Source of the DNA: an uncultured Pelagibacteraceae bacterium
GTDB taxonomy: Bacteria > Pseudomonadota > Alphaproteobacteria > Pelagibacterales > Pelagibacteraceae
DNA: 33,638 nt
NCBI GenBank assembly: GCA_902611815.1
Contig: CACMAZ010000013.1
Coordinates: 1 to 33,638, forward strand
Direction of reading: 5' to 3'
In this document: piece after piece, positions 15,910-25,166 of the stretch
Position numbering within the stretch: the stretch's first letter is position 1
How the letters are laid out: each line of letters starts with the position of its first letter
Program-made: the position numbers and the translations under genes
Notes under the pieces: model-generated
Seen by the model: the letters and a program-made list of their open reading frames with translations, nothing else
Told to the model about the DNA's origin: nothing
The model's database searches: none

Positions 15910-16486
15910 AATGTTTTTTTATATATTTTGACAAGATATCAATTTCAACATTGACAAATTGACCCTTTTTAAGATCTGATAAATTTGTAAGCTTTAAACT
16001 GTGAGGAATTACCCATACTTGAAAACCATTTTTTGTAACCTTGGATATTGTTAAAGATACACCATTTAAAAGAATAGATGCTTTAGGTATTAAATATGGT
16101 AAATTTTTTTTATCAATTAAAAAATCATATATTCTAGATTTTCCTTTGTTAATGATTTTATTTACCTTAGATGTGCAGTCAACATGACCCTGGCATATAT
16201 GACCAGAAATTTTTTGACCATATTTTAAGGGTAATTCAAGATTGATCTTATCACCAATTGATATATTTTTAAATTTAGATCTATTCATTGTCTCTTTCAA
16301 TAAATAAAATTCCATTACCTTATTCTTTAAAGATACCATTGTTAAACAAACACCATCACAACATATTGAAACACCTAAGTCCTTTTTTTTGACTTTTAGG
16401 TTGCTTTTAACAAAAATGTTTACACCTTTAGTGCTTTTTTTAATCTTATTTACAATCCCTTTATTAAAAATAATACCATTAAACAT
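15896..16486 (-). CDS. ribE: Riboflavin synthase, alpha chain
   Basis: Dismutates two lumazine molecules to riboflavin. The 196 residues form two tandem lumazine-binding barrels: the first starts MFNGIIFNKGIVNKI and includes SICCDGVCLTMVSL; the second includes GQKISGHICQGHVDC and LLNGVSLTISKV. The usual N-terminal MFTGI reads MFNGI here. The interdomain repeat and the HSLKLTNLSDLKKGQFVNVEIDILSKYI ending (about 161-188) are typical. It overlaps the ribB gene by 14 bases and follows ribD after two bases. No FMN riboswitch lies in front of the rib genes. Confidence 0.95.
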   Translation of the reverse strand: MFNGIIFNKGIVNKIKKSTKGVNIFVKSNLKVKKKDLGVSICCDGVCLTMVSLKNKVMEFYLLKETMNRSKFKNISIGDKINLELPLKYGQKISGHICQGHVDCTSKVNKIINKGKSRIYDFLIDKKNLPYLIPKASILLNGVSLTISKVTKNGFQVWVIPHSLKLTNLSDLKKGQFVNVEIDILSKYIKKHYGKK

Positions 16487-16488
16487 AA

Positions 16489-17571
16489 TTAACTATAATT
16501 AATAACTTTATCCTCATTAAGATAAACATCTAAATTCTTTTTGTTTTTAAATTTTTTATTTAACCGATTAACTATTTCCTTTATCCTCAATTGTCCATTT
16601 GAATTTAAGTTTTTGCCACTTTTAAACAGAAAAAACTGATTAAGATGTTTGTTTTGTATCAAAGATTTAGTTAATTTTTTGCCACCTTCTATTAGAAGAT
16701 AATTTACATTTAATTTAAATAATTTCTTTTTAATTTCTTTAAAATCTAAATTATTTTGATTATCCAAATTAACTTTATAATATTTTATTTTATTTTTTTT
16801 AAGTATAGATAATTTCTTTTTATTAGATTTGTTATAAAAAAAAATGCATTTCTTTTTATCATTTTTAAAAATATTAAGATTTTTTTTATAATTTAAGTCT
16901 TTATCTAAAATAACTTTTATAGGTGAATAATTTTCCAAACCCTTAATTCTACAATTTAAAAAAGGATTATCTTTGTTTAAAGTTTTAGATGAGATTAGTA
17001 TTGCGTTATTCTTATATCTTAATAAGTGCGAAGTTTCTCGAGATAATTCATTAGTAATATTTTTATTTTTTTTTGAGTAAATATAATAGTCATTTGAGCA
17101 AGCTAATTTTGCAGTAATGTAAGGAAATTTATTTTTTCTAATATAAAAGTAGCTTTTATAAAAGTCAGTAATTTCTTTCATTTTAACTTTTTTTGTAGAA
17201 ATATTATACTTTCTTAAAGCTATTTTAAGTTTATTAGCTGTTCTTTTATCAATATCATTAGATCCATAAACAACTTTTGATATTCCTTTTTTAATTATTA
17301 AATCAGTGCAAGGTGGTGTTTTTCCATAATGTGTGCATGGTTCTAATGTTACATAAATAGTGGAACCTTTTAAATCATTATTATTTGCTAAACGAATAGC
17401 ATTTGATTCTGCATGAGGTCTTCCATTAATTGATGTTTTTGAGAGTGATAAAATTTTATTGTTCTTAACTATAACACAACCAACAGAAGGATTTTCGCTG
17501 GTCAAACCTTCATGTTGTTTGGCCAAATTTAAAGCTAATTTGAGGTAAAATTTATCGTTTTTTGAAGACAT
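16489..17571 (-). CDS. ribD: Bifunctional riboflavin deaminase/reductase
   Basis: Deaminates the pyrimidine product of GTP cyclohydrolase II and then reduces its ribosyl chain. The deaminase domain (1-145) has the zinc site PHAESNAIR (His53, Glu55) and [18 protein letters not shown] (Cys79, Cys88). The reductase domain (about 146-355) begins [12 protein letters not shown] and contains RLL-type [20 protein letters not shown] and the LLIEGGKKL motif. The reductase half is divergent and very rich in Lys and Asn but complete. Its start overlaps the 3' end of nrdR by 20 bases, the usual alphaproteobacterial nrdR-ribD order. Confidence 0.95.
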   Translation of the reverse strand: MSSKNDKFYLKLALNLAKQHEGLTSENPSVGCVIVKNNKILSLSKTSINGRPHAESNAIRLANNNDLKGSTIYVTLEPCTHYGKTPPCTDLIIKKGISKVVYGSNDIDKRTANKLKIALRKYNISTKKVKMKEITDFYKSYFYIRKNKFPYITAKLACSNDYYIYSKKNKNITNELSRETSHLLRYKNNAILISSKTLNKDNPFLNCRIKGLENYSPIKVILDKDLNYKKNLNIFKNDKKKCIFFYNKSNKKKLSILKKNKIKYYKVNLDNQNNLDFKEIKKKLFKLNVNYLLIEGGKKLTKSLIQNKHLNQFFLFKSGKNLNSNGQLRIKEIVNRLNKKFKNKKNLDVYLNEDKVINYS

Positions 17572-18010
17572 CTATCTTGTCTACAAATTGAACAAAATCT
17601 TTTTCTTCTCTAAAATTTCTATACACAGAAGCAAATCTAACATAAGCAACAGGGTCTAAGTTTTTAAGGCCATCCATAACCATAGTTCCTATAGTGTTAG
17701 ATGATATCTCATTTTGTCCCATCTCCTCTAAAGAATTTGAAATTTTTGTAATAAATTTTTCTACTGTGTCGCTATCGATAGGTCTTTTTTTTAATGCTAT
17801 ATAAATTGACTTCGATAATTTATCCCTATCAAAAGGTGATTTTCTACCATTTTTTTTAACTACAAATAGTTCTCTTATTTGAATTCTTTCAAATGTTGTA
17901 AACCTTTCACCACAAGTAGTGCAAAGTCTTCTTCGTCTAATTGCAGTACCATCTTCTGTTGGTCTAGAGTCCACAACTGAAGTTTCCCCTTTTTTACACG
18001 GACAAATCAT
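17552..18010 (-). CDS. nrdR: Transcriptional repressor NrdR with unusual zinc ribbon
   Basis: Represses ribonucleotide reductase genes when dATP fills its ATP-cone. The N-terminal zinc ribbon reads [17 protein letters not shown] and then [18 protein letters not shown]. The ATP-cone spans about 47-137 ([20 protein letters not shown] onward, then [12 protein letters not shown]). At 152 residues the length is normal. The first zinc knuckle has Cys3-Pro-Cys5 where the family has CPxC (Cys3 and Cys6), one residue shorter, so metal geometry may differ. The gene lies between glyA and ribD as in many alphaproteobacteria. Confidence 0.95.
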   Translation of the reverse strand: MICPCKKGETSVVDSRPTEDGTAIRRRRLCTTCGERFTTFERIQIRELFVVKKNGRKSPFDRDKLSKSIYIALKKRPIDSDTVEKFITKISNSLEEMGQNEISSNTIGTMVMDGLKNLDPVAYVRFASVYRNFREEKDFVQFVDKIDVFKKR

Positions 18011-18017
18011 TTTTAAA

Positions 18018-19328
18018 TTATTTTAAATTTTTATAAATCGGAAACTTAGAGCAAAGATTAATAACTTCTTTTCTCACTTCATTTTCAACTTTACTATTAT
18101 CCTCTTGATTAGTTGACAATCCTTTAATTACTTTAGTAATTAAATTACCTACTAATTTAAATTCTTCTAATCCAAAACCTCTTGTTGTGGCTGCTTGAGT
18201 TCCTAATCTTATTCCAGATGTAATCATTGGACTTTCTGTATCAAAAGGTATCCCATTTTTATTACAAGTAATATTTGCTCTGCATAAACTATCTGCTGCC
18301 ATATTCCCTTTTACGTTAAATGGACGTAAATCAACCAACATTAAATGAGTATCAGTGCCTCCTGAATAAATTTTAAATCCATTATTTTTTAATGTTTCAG
18401 CTAACATCTTAGCATTTGCAAGAACGTTTGATATATAATTTCTAAAATCTGGTTTTAGTGCTTCTAAAAAACCAACTGCTTTTGCAGCTATAACATGCAT
18501 TAATGGTCCACCTTGGTATCCTGGAAAAACTGCAGAATTAAATTTTTTAGACAGATCTTCTCTATTTGTTAAAATTATTCCACCTCTTGCACTTCTAAAA
18601 ACTTTATGAGTTGTTGATGTTACTACATCTGCATGATCAACTGGATTTGGATAACCTTTACCAGCTACTAGTCCTGAGAAATGTGCCATATCTACCATCA
18701 AATAGGCTCCAACTTTTTCAGCTATTTCTTTAAATCTTTTAAAATCTATAACTCTAGAATAAGCGCTTCCTCCTGCGATGATTAATTTTGGCTTATGTTC
18801 CATAGCTTTACTTTCAATGTCTTTATAATCTAATAGTTCGGTTTCCTTATCTACTTCATAACTAATTGCGTTAAACCATTTACCAGAAACAGATGCTTTT
18901 GAACCGTGAGTTAAATGACCACCAGAATTTAAACTCATCCCTAAAATGGTATCACCTGGTTTTAATAATGCTAAAAAAACAGCGCCATTAGCTTGTGCAC
19001 CAGAGTGCGGTTGAACATTTGCAAATTTACAATTAAATAATTTTTTTACTCTTTCTATTGCTAAACTTTCCGCTGTATCAACATGATCACATCCGTTATA
19101 ATATCTTTTACCAGGATAACCTTCGGCATATTTATTAGTAAGCACTGAGCCTTGGGCTTGAAGCAATGCATTTGAAACTATATTTTCTGAAGCTATAAGT
19201 TCAATATGTTGTTGTTGTCTTAATAATTCATCATTAATAGCTTTGTAAATTTCTGGATCAGATGAAGATAAACTATTTTCAAAAAAACTTTGAAAATCTG
19301 GGTTTATATATTTTTTTTCACTAGACAT
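18018..19328 (-). CDS. glyA: Serine hydroxymethyltransferase
   Basis: PLP enzyme interconverting serine and glycine with tetrahydrofolate, the main source of methylene-THF. The 436 residues fit the bacterial length. Motifs: [19 protein letters not shown] (43-61), [16 protein letters not shown] (65-80), [17 protein letters not shown], and the PLP lysine in [17 protein letters not shown] (Lys242). The family usually has [22 protein letters not shown] is a mild variant. It is preceded by rpiB and followed by nrdR within eight bases on each side. Together with soxBDA near the right edge it serves one-carbon metabolism. Confidence 0.98.
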   Translation of the reverse strand: MSSEKKYINPDFQSFFENSLSSSDPEIYKAINDELLRQQQHIELIASENIVSNALLQAQGSVLTNKYAEGYPGKRYYNGCDHVDTAESLAIERVKKLFNCKFANVQPHSGAQANGAVFLALLKPGDTILGMSLNSGGHLTHGSKASVSGKWFNAISYEVDKETELLDYKDIESKAMEHKPKLIIAGGSAYSRVIDFKRFKEIAEKVGAYLMVDMAHFSGLVAGKGYPNPVDHADVVTSTTHKVFRSARGGIILTNREDLSKKFNSAVFPGYQGGPLMHVIAAKAVGFLEALKPDFRNYISNVLANAKMLAETLKNNGFKIYSGGTDTHLMLVDLRPFNVKGNMAADSLCRANITCNKNGIPFDTESPMITSGIRLGTQAATTRGFGLEEFKLVGNLITKVIKGLSTNQEDNSKVENEVRKEVINLCSKFPIYKNLK

Positions 19329-19335
19329 AAGTTTA

Positions 19336-19758
19336 TTAAATTTTTTTTATTCTCCTTAAGTGTCTACCACCTTCAAATTTAGTTTTCAAAAAAATATTAA
19401 CTAATTTTAAAGCCAAATTTTTACTAGTTAGCCTAGAACCTACTGTAATAATATTTGCATTATTATGCAATCTAGATAATTTCGTATTTTTCACATTATA
19501 ACACACTGCAGCCCTTATATTTTTTACTTTATTAGCAGCCATTGCCATACCCGTGCCAGAACCACAAACTAGTATTCCAAAACTTGATTTATTTCTGGAT
19601 ATTGTATTAGCTAACTTTTTGGCATAAATTGGATAATCTACAGATTTTTCACTAAATGGTCCTAAATTCATAATTCTAAAATTTTTTTTTTTTAAATTTT
19701 CATAAATATAATTTTTTAAATTAAAGCCTGCATGATCTGATGAAATAAAAATTTTCAA
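19336..19758 (-). CDS. rpiB: Ribose-5-phosphate isomerase B
   Basis: Interconverts ribose 5-phosphate and ribulose 5-phosphate; the latter is the substrate of RibB in the same operon. The 140-residue protein has [13 protein letters not shown] (6-18), [19 protein letters not shown], and the active-site [25 protein letters not shown] with Cys65. It ends HLRRIKKI, a typical RpiB tail. The frame must start at TTG (19758), because no ATG lies before the first beta strand. The start is one base past the stop of the upstream oxygenase gene. The rpiB-glyA-nrdR order recurs in alphaproteobacteria. Confidence 0.95.
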   Translation of the reverse strand: MKIFISSDHAGFNLKNYIYENLKKKNFRIMNLGPFSEKSVDYPIYAKKLANTISRNKSSFGILVCGSGTGMAMAANKVKNIRAAVCYNVKNTKLSRLHNNANIITVGSRLTSKNLALKLVNIFLKTKFEGGRHLRRIKKI

Positions 19759-19759
19759 T

Positions 19760-20350
19760 TTAATTAAATTTATAGTCTAAAACACATGCTACTAAGTGTA
19801 TTCTATTCTCTTCACCACCATTAAAAGCATTATGATATTTTGTATTATTAGTAATCCAAACTGATCCATCAGCAGGCATATGCTTAGCAACATTATCTAT
19901 AACCATTATTGAGCCAGGATTAGTTATAATCGGAATATGTAATCTTGGTTCAGGATCTCTGTGCCAACTTAAGGTAGATCTTGGTGTTTTTAATAATATT
20001 CTAACACGTCCTATCTTGTAATTTTTTTGTAAAGTTTCAACTACTTCTTTAAAATATGTATCTTTATAATCACTTATAAATTCTGAATACGCAGATTCGT
20101 CTATCATTTGATCTCTTATAACCTCTTTTCCTGACTGATCAGGCTTTGTCCAAAAGACACCTCTTGCTTTATTGCCCTTGATAGAGTCTGGGTCACCAGG
20201 AATTTGGGTTAAGGAGATAGCTCCAAAATTAGTAACTCCTTCAATAGCTTGAAAATCTTTTATTTTGAGAACTTGGCTATAGGCTTCTTTTAATTTATTT
20301 ATATCAAATTTTATTTTTTGTTTTTGAAAGTCATTAAATGATAGTGACAT
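19760..20350 (-). CDS. Aspartyl/asparaginyl beta-hydroxylase-like 2-oxoglutarate/Fe(II) oxygenase
   Basis: A 196-residue soluble protein with a double-stranded beta-helix core. LSWHRDPEPRLHIPI (127-141) and KYHNAFNGGEENRIHLV (171-187) match the iron- and 2-oxoglutarate-binding segments of the AspH family: His130, Asp132 and His173 as a possible HxD...H triad, Arg183 for the co-substrate. Classical AspH has Gly in place of the Asp, so this member looks like a full three-ligand centre. It carries no membrane anchor or TPR domain. It is the first gene of the ten-gene run with rpiB, glyA, nrdR and rib genes, and diverges from hemB. The substrate is unknown; it could be a protein side chain or a small molecule. 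Confidence 0.8.
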   Translation of the reverse strand: MSLSFNDFQKQKIKFDINKLKEAYSQVLKIKDFQAIEGVTNFGAISLTQIPGDPDSIKGNKARGVFWTKPDQSGKEVIRDQMIDESAYSEFISDYKDTYFKEVVETLQKNYKIGRVRILLKTPRSTLSWHRDPEPRLHIPIITNPGSIMVIDNVAKHMPADGSVWITNNTKYHNAFNGGEENRIHLVACVLDYKFN

Positions 20351-20423
20351 AATTACTTTTTATTAATAACTTATAGACTAAAATTATATATATTACTATT
20401 GTCGCATTAAAATATATTTGAGA

Positions 20424-21416
20424 ATGATTATCACTGGAAAATATCCTAATTTAAGGATGAGAAGATCGAGAAAAGAAGAGTGGTCAAGAAGACTTGTAAG
20501 AGAAAATACTCTTTCCGGGAGTGATTTTGTGCTGCCGATATTTTTAACCGACGGAAAAAATAAAAAGCAAGAAATCAAGACAATGAAAGGTGTTTACAGG
20601 TACAGTATTGATAATTTATCTGGAATTATTGATCGTGCAATTAAAAATAAAATTCCAATGTTGGCACTATTTCCAAATACTAAAAAAAAATTAAAAGACG
20701 CTAAGGGATCAGAAGCTTTAAATGAGGATAACCTTGTATCAAGAGCCATAATTAAAATTAAAAAAAAATATAAGAATAAAATAGGTATAATGTGTGATGT
20801 GGCACTGGATCCATATACTTCACATGGTCATGATGGATTAATTAAAAAAAAAGAAATTTTAAACGACAAAACAATTCAGATTTTAATTAAACAATCTTTA
20901 TTACAGGCTGAAATGGGATGCGATGTAATAGCTCCATCGGATATGATGGATGGTAGAATTGGTGAAATAAGAAAAGCATTAGATAAAAATGGATATGAAA
21001 AAATACAAATTCTTTCGTATGCTGTAAAATATTCTTCATCTTTTTATGGTCCTTTTAGAGATGCTGTGGGCTCAAGAAAAGCACTTAAGGGAGATAAAAA
21101 AACATATCAAATGGATTCTAGTAATATAGATGAGGCCTTAAGAGAAGTTGCTATAGACATTAAAGAGGGTGCAGATATGGTAATGGTAAAACCAGGTCTA
21201 CCATACATAGATGTAATTAGAGAAGTTAAAAATAAATTTAAAATACCAGTTTTAGCATATCAAGTATCTGGAGAATACAGTTTATTTACGAATGCAATAA
21301 AAAATAAAATCTTAACCAATGACGTAATTTATGAGACTCTTTTATCTTTTAAAAGGGCCGGTGCAAATGCAATCATTACTTATTATGCTGATTATATAGA
21401 TAAAATTATAAAATAA
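20424..21416 (+). CDS. hemB: Delta-aminolevulinic acid dehydratase (porphobilinogen synthase)
   Basis: Joins two aminolevulinate molecules to porphobilinogen, the second heme step. The ATG at 20424 gives 330 residues (MIITGKYPNLRMRRSR); a TTG two codons earlier is also open but unnecessary. Schiff-base lysines lie in SYAVKYSSSFYGPFRDAVGS (Lys202) and MVMVKPGLPYIDVI (Lys256). The metal loop reads CDVALDPYTSHGHDG (124-138): aspartates replace the zinc cysteines, marking the magnesium-type enzyme common in alphaproteobacteria. It is divergent from the oxygenase gene across 73 bases that must hold both promoters. It ends directly beside the convergent recO stop. Confidence 0.97.
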   Translation: MIITGKYPNLRMRRSRKEEWSRRLVRENTLSGSDFVLPIFLTDGKNKKQEIKTMKGVYRYSIDNLSGIIDRAIKNKIPMLALFPNTKKKLKDAKGSEALNEDNLVSRAIIKIKKKYKNKIGIMCDVALDPYTSHGHDGLIKKKEILNDKTIQILIKQSLLQAEMGCDVIAPSDMMDGRIGEIRKALDKNGYEKIQILSYAVKYSSSFYGPFRDAVGSRKALKGDKKTYQMDSSNIDEALREVAIDIKEGADMVMVKPGLPYIDVIREVKNKFKIPVLAYQVSGEYSLFTNAIKNKILTNDVIYETLLSFKRAGANAIITYYADYIDKIIK

Positions 21417-22097
21417 TTATTTGAAATTTCTTATAAAGTTTTCTCTAGAAAAAGGAAAATTAATGTTATTAGGAAGTAAAATATTTTTTTTTAGGTATTC
21501 ACTTATTAGATTTAAGGAATTAAAAATGTCTTTATTAGTTATATTTTCTCTGCTATCTTCGATTAAAAAATTTGGAACTATCATTTTTTTTGAAGCACTT
21601 TCGATAAAATACTTTTGTGCGTTTTCAATAACTTCAGATTTACAATATTCAGAAATGTTTAGATCGAATCCAATAAATTTTAATAAACTTAGTTCACAAT
21701 ATACATAATCAACTTCCCATTTTTCATTATTTAATATTTTAAAAAATTCACTTATAAGTTCGTAAATTTTTTGGTTTTCTTGACCATCAACTGTTAAGAT
21801 TTTAATAAGTTCTAGCATAGATACTATGCAATTAAGTTTTTTTTTATCGGAAAAAAATTTTGACGTTAAAGGTTTAATAATTTCAATCTTAAAATATCCA
21901 AGCGAATTATCATTTTTAGAATGATATTCTAAATATAGCTCATTACCATTCTGAAGATAATTCTTAATTTTTTTTGAAGTAGCACCGTATATTATTCCTG
22001 AACTCTTACCATGTTTTTTAGTATAAAAATTAGCAATAATAGAATTCTCTTGAAAAGGAATTTTTGTTAATAAAAAACCTTTATCAGACCAAATCAT
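21417..22097 (-). CDS. recO: DNA repair protein RecO
   Basis: Loads RecA with RecR onto SSB-coated single-stranded DNA. The 226-residue protein begins with the RecO OB-fold: WSDKGFLLTKIPFQENSIIANFYTKKHGKSSGIIYGA (3-39). A helical domain follows (LELIKILTVDGQENQKIYELISEFF and VYCELSLLKFIGFDLNISEY). The zinc-finger cysteines of some RecO proteins are missing. Its ATG overlaps the rnc TGA (22094-22097). In most alphaproteobacteria era lies between rnc and recO; here it does not. The stop adjoins the hemB stop with no gap. Confidence 0.9.
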   Translation of the reverse strand: MIWSDKGFLLTKIPFQENSIIANFYTKKHGKSSGIIYGATSKKIKNYLQNGNELYLEYHSKNDNSLGYFKIEIIKPLTSKFFSDKKKLNCIVSMLELIKILTVDGQENQKIYELISEFFKILNNEKWEVDYVYCELSLLKFIGFDLNISEYCKSEVIENAQKYFIESASKKMIVPNFLIEDSRENITNKDIFNSLNLISEYLKKNILLPNNINFPFSRENFIRNFK

Positions 22098-22759
22098 ATT
22101 ATTTTTAAAATACCTAATAATTTTTTAGCTGCTTTTTGCTCTGCCTCTTTCTTTGAATAGCCTATTGCAGTAATATTTTTTGAATTTTTTATTTTTACTG
22201 AAACTCTAATTAAAGGTTTATGTCTTGGTCCTTTATTGTCTAATAATTTATAAACCGGTAAACATTTATGCAATTTTAGAGAATGTTCTTGTAATTTCGT
22301 CTTCGCATCCCTTTCAGTTATGAGACCTTTGTTTAAATATTTGTGCCAATTTTTTATTATAAATTTTTCTGCAGCATCTAAGCCCTGGTCCAAATAAATA
22401 CATCCTATAACAGACTCTAAACAATCAGATAGAATTTTATTCTCAACCGTAGCATTAGACTTTGAATTCTTGATTAAAATGTAATCTTGAAGCTTGATAT
22501 CTTTTGCAATTGTTGCACATTGTTTTTTATTAACTAATGATGCTAATTTTTTATCCAAATCACCTTCTTTGTCATTTGGAAAAAATTTTAGTAAATTTTG
22601 AGATATAATTAGGCCTAATACTCTATCTCCTAAAAATTCCAATTTTTCATTATTTTCAATCGGATTAAAGCTTTTATGTGTAAAACTTTTTGTTAATAAT
22701 TTTTGATTTTTGAAGTTTATACCAATTTGTTTTTGAAAATTAATTAGATCTCTTTTCAT
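22094..22759 (-). CDS. rnc: Ribonuclease III
   Basis: Double-strand-specific endoribonuclease for rRNA and mRNA processing. The 221 residues hold the catalytic domain with the signature NEKLEFLGDRVLGLIIS (37-53) and the second acidic site LSDCLESVIGCIYLDQG. A C-terminal double-stranded-RNA-binding domain (about 153-219) includes TKLQEHSLKLHKCLPVY and SKKEAEQKAAKKLL. Its ATG overlaps the lepB TAA by one base (TAATG, 22759). The lepB-rnc order is conserved widely in Proteobacteria. Confidence 0.97.
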   Translation of the reverse strand: MKRDLINFQKQIGINFKNQKLLTKSFTHKSFNPIENNEKLEFLGDRVLGLIISQNLLKFFPNDKEGDLDKKLASLVNKKQCATIAKDIKLQDYILIKNSKSNATVENKILSDCLESVIGCIYLDQGLDAAEKFIIKNWHKYLNKGLITERDAKTKLQEHSLKLHKCLPVYKLLDNKGPRHKPLIRVSVKIKNSKNITAIGYSKKEAEQKAAKKLLGILKII

Positions 22760-23487
22760 TAAATTATTTTTTTAAAAAATCTTTCAATTCTTAAAATATT
22801 TTTCCAGTTCCAAAAACTGAATACACTACCCTCTCTAATATTTGTTGAAAAAAAAATAAATTGAGCTTTTCCTATTAAATTATCCTTATGAACATATCCA
22901 ACACTAGATAAAAATCTACTATCTTTTGAACAATCCCTATTATCGCCTAAAAAGAAATAATGATCTTCAGGAACTAAATATTCATCAGAATTTTGATAGC
23001 TACCTATTTTAGAATAAGTAGTTAAATATTCCTTTTTATTTAATAAAGTTTCTTTAAAAACAACAGAATCTACAATCGTGTTTCCACAATAGATTTTAAA
23101 TTTCTTATTATTTTTTGATCTTAAGATTTCAACATTATTTAAATATAAATTTCCATCTATAAATTGAATTTTATCTCCTGGTAAGCCGATCAATCTTTTA
23201 ATATAATCTGTTCTATTATCTGCCGGTGTCTTGAATACTATTACATCACCACGTTCAGGTTCTGAAAAAAAAATTCTATTTTTAATTGGTCCTAAGCTAA
23301 AAGGGAAAGAATGTTTGCTATAACCATAAGATAACTTTGTAACAAATAGCCTATCACCAACTAGCAATGTAGGCTCCATAGAGGAAGATGGAATATAAAA
23401 TGGCTGTAATAATAAAGATCTTATTAAAATTGCAATAATCAAAGCATATAATATTGTCTTTAAATTTTCTATAATTATTTTTTTCAT
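22759..23487 (-). CDS. lepB: Signal peptidase I
   Basis: Inner-membrane protease that removes signal peptides from exported proteins. One N-terminal membrane segment is visible (residues 12-30). The catalytic serine is in SSSMEPTLLVGD (Ser36) and the general-base lysine in DYIKRLIGLPGD (Lys97). The C-terminal GDNRDCSKDSR box is intact. Length 242 is normal for alphaproteobacteria. Its ATG overlaps the acpS TGA by four bases (23484-23487) and its TAA overlaps the rnc start. Confidence 0.97.
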   Translation of the reverse strand: MKKIIIENLKTILYALIIAILIRSLLLQPFYIPSSSMEPTLLVGDRLFVTKLSYGYSKHSFPFSLGPIKNRIFFSEPERGDVIVFKTPADNRTDYIKRLIGLPGDKIQFIDGNLYLNNVEILRSKNNKKFKIYCGNTIVDSVVFKETLLNKKEYLTTYSKIGSYQNSDEYLVPEDHYFFLGDNRDCSKDSRFLSSVGYVHKDNLIGKAQFIFFSTNIREGSVFSFWNWKNILRIERFFKKII

Positions 23488-23873
23488 TTAAACTTTTGTA
23501 AAACAACATACGATACTGAATGTTTTTTTTCATCAGATAATGATAAATGAGCTTTAAAACTATTCAATTTATATTTCTTTTTTAGTATATCTTTTATTTT
23601 TTTATTAAATAAAAAATATGGTTTCCCTTTTTTATCATTTAAAATTGAGATATCTCTAAAACATAAATTATATCTAAAACCAGTTCCTAAGGACTTAACA
23701 AACGCTTCTTTAGCAGAAAATCTTTTAGATAAATATAATATCTTGTTTTTTTTATTTCTAAAAATATTTAATTCTTTTTGACTAAAAATTCGATTAATAA
23801 AAATTTTTTTTTTTATCAATTTCTTAAATCTATTATTTTCAACTATATCAACCCCAATGCCAAATATTTTCAT
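23484..23873 (-). CDS. acpS: Holo-[acyl-carrier-protein] synthase
   Basis: Transfers 4'-phosphopantetheine from CoA to acyl carrier protein. The 129 residues carry both magnesium-site motifs: GIGVDIVENNRFKKLI (Asp9) and LSKRFSAKEAFVKSLGTGF. HLSLSDEKKHSVSYVVLQ forms the C-terminal strand. It lies one base after the pdxJ stop and overlaps lepB, as in the common pdxJ-acpS-lepB order. Confidence 0.95.
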   Translation of the reverse strand: MKIFGIGVDIVENNRFKKLIKKKIFINRIFSQKELNIFRNKKNKILYLSKRFSAKEAFVKSLGTGFRYNLCFRDISILNDKKGKPYFLFNKKIKDILKKKYKLNSFKAHLSLSDEKKHSVSYVVLQKFK

Positions 23874-23874
23874 C

Positions 23875-24588
23875 TTATTTAATTATTTTTTTAAAATTTT
23901 TTATTACCTGAGATAAACCAATTTTGATACTTTCACCTATAATAAAGTGACCAATATTATATTCTGTAATATAAGAAATTTTATTCAATAGTTTCGTTGT
24001 TTTATAATCTAGTCCATGACCTGCATGTATTTCAATATCGTTATCTACGCCAAATTTAGAACATTTTTTAATTTTATTAAATTCATTCGAGAAATTTTTT
24101 TTATTTTTAACTAATCTGGAAATTTTTCCAGTATGAAGTTCAACACAGTTAGCACCAATTTTTTTTGATAATTCGATATTCACAATTGAGGGATCAATAA
24201 ATAAACTAGTCCTAATTTTTTTTTTATTCAATGTCTTTACGATTTTTTTGATTAAATTAAAATTCTTATGTAAATTTAGGCCACCTTCTGTTGTTACTTC
24301 ATTTCTTTTTTCAGGAACTAAACATACAAATTTAGGTTTATTCTTAATTGCAATTTTCATCATTTTAATATTTGCCGCCATCTCCATATTAATCAAATAT
24401 TTTTTATTACATAATGTTTTTAGATCGTGATCTTTTATATGCCTTCTATCTTCTCTTAAATGAACTGTAATAGAATCGGCCCCGGCATTCTTAACAATAT
24501 TTGCAATTTGAATTATATCTGGATGACCTTCACCTCTTGCATTTCTTAAAGTTGCAACATGGTCAATGTTTATACCAAGTTTAGTCAT
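23875..24588 (-). CDS. pdxJ: Pyridoxine 5'-phosphate synthase
   Basis: Condenses 1-deoxyxylulose 5-phosphate with 3-amino-2-oxopropyl phosphate to pyridoxine phosphate (DXP-dependent route), the source of PLP for MetY and GlyA. The 237-residue TIM barrel starts with LGINIDHVATLRNARGEGHPD (3-23, quoted by position) and contains ADSITVHLREDRRHI, NMEMAAN, FVCLVPEKRNEVTTEGGL, EIHAGHGLDY and IGHFIIGES. The ATG overlaps the pyrE TGA by four bases. Confidence 0.97.
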   Translation of the reverse strand: MTKLGINIDHVATLRNARGEGHPDIIQIANIVKNAGADSITVHLREDRRHIKDHDLKTLCNKKYLINMEMAANIKMMKIAIKNKPKFVCLVPEKRNEVTTEGGLNLHKNFNLIKKIVKTLNKKKIRTSLFIDPSIVNIELSKKIGANCVELHTGKISRLVKNKKNFSNEFNKIKKCSKFGVDNDIEIHAGHGLDYKTTKLLNKISYITEYNIGHFIIGESIKIGLSQVIKNFKKIIK

Positions 24589-25166
24589 TTTAAAAATCTA
24601 CTCCCTGGCTTGGTAACAGGTATATTGCTTATAAATGAGGGTAAATTTTTTTTATTATAAGTAGGTATTTTTAATCTTACTTGAGAAATAATTTTATGTT
24701 TTATCTTTGTTTTGTAAGATCTATCAATTAAGCAGGCAAATCCAACTAACTTGGCTTTAGATTTTCTAATTAATCTAACACATTCTAAGCTAGATTTACC
24801 GGTAGTAATAACATCTTCTACAATCAAAACTTTTGAATTTTTTTTTAATGAAAATCCTCTTCTCAAAGAAAATTTTTTATTTACCCTTTCACAAAAAATT
24901 GTTTCTTTGCCTAGTAACTTTCCTATTTCATAACCAATTATAATTCCACCCATTGCAGGCGAAAGAATTATATCTATTTTCTTTATTTTTTTCTTAATTT
25001 TAGAAGCAAGAGATTTAATAAATTTGTCTGAAAGTTTTGGCTGACTTAAAAGTTTAGCACATTGTACATAATATGCGGAGTGAAGACCTGATGATAAGAC
25101 AAAATGGCCTTCTAATAATGCATTAGTTTTTTTTAAGACTTTTAAAGAGTTTTTTAAAGAAAGCAT
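24585..25166 (-). CDS. pyrE: Orotate phosphoribosyltransferase
   Basis: Attaches PRPP to orotate in pyrimidine synthesis. The 193-residue protein has HFVLSSGLHSAYYVQCAKLL (21-40), SPAMGGIIIGYEIG (69-82) and the PRPP loop VLIVEDVITTGKSS (113-126). The only ATG for the frame is at 25166, inside the rsh gene, giving a 44-base overlap with its last codons. The N-terminal helix before the HFVLSSG strand fits family length, so this start is credible. Pairing rsh-pyrE is frequent in alphaproteobacteria. Confidence 0.95.
   Translation of the reverse strand: MLSLKNSLKVLKKTNALLEGHFVLSSGLHSAYYVQCAKLLSQPKLSDKFIKSLASKIKKKIKKIDIILSPAMGGIIIGYEIGKLLGKETIFCERVNKKFSLRRGFSLKKNSKVLIVEDVITTGKSSLECVRLIRKSKAKLVGFACLIDRSYKTKIKHKIISQVRLKIPTYNKKNLPSFISNIPVTKPGSRFLK

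Noticed and set aside
14426..17571. FMN riboswitch for the riboflavin genes
   Set aside because: The genes are joined by overlaps or spacers of two to twelve bases, which leaves no room for the long multi-helix FMN element, and nothing like it precedes the operon.
20418..20423. TTG start for hemB two codons before the ATG
   Set aside because: The ATG at 20424 gives the usual N-terminus, and the TTG adds nothing conserved.
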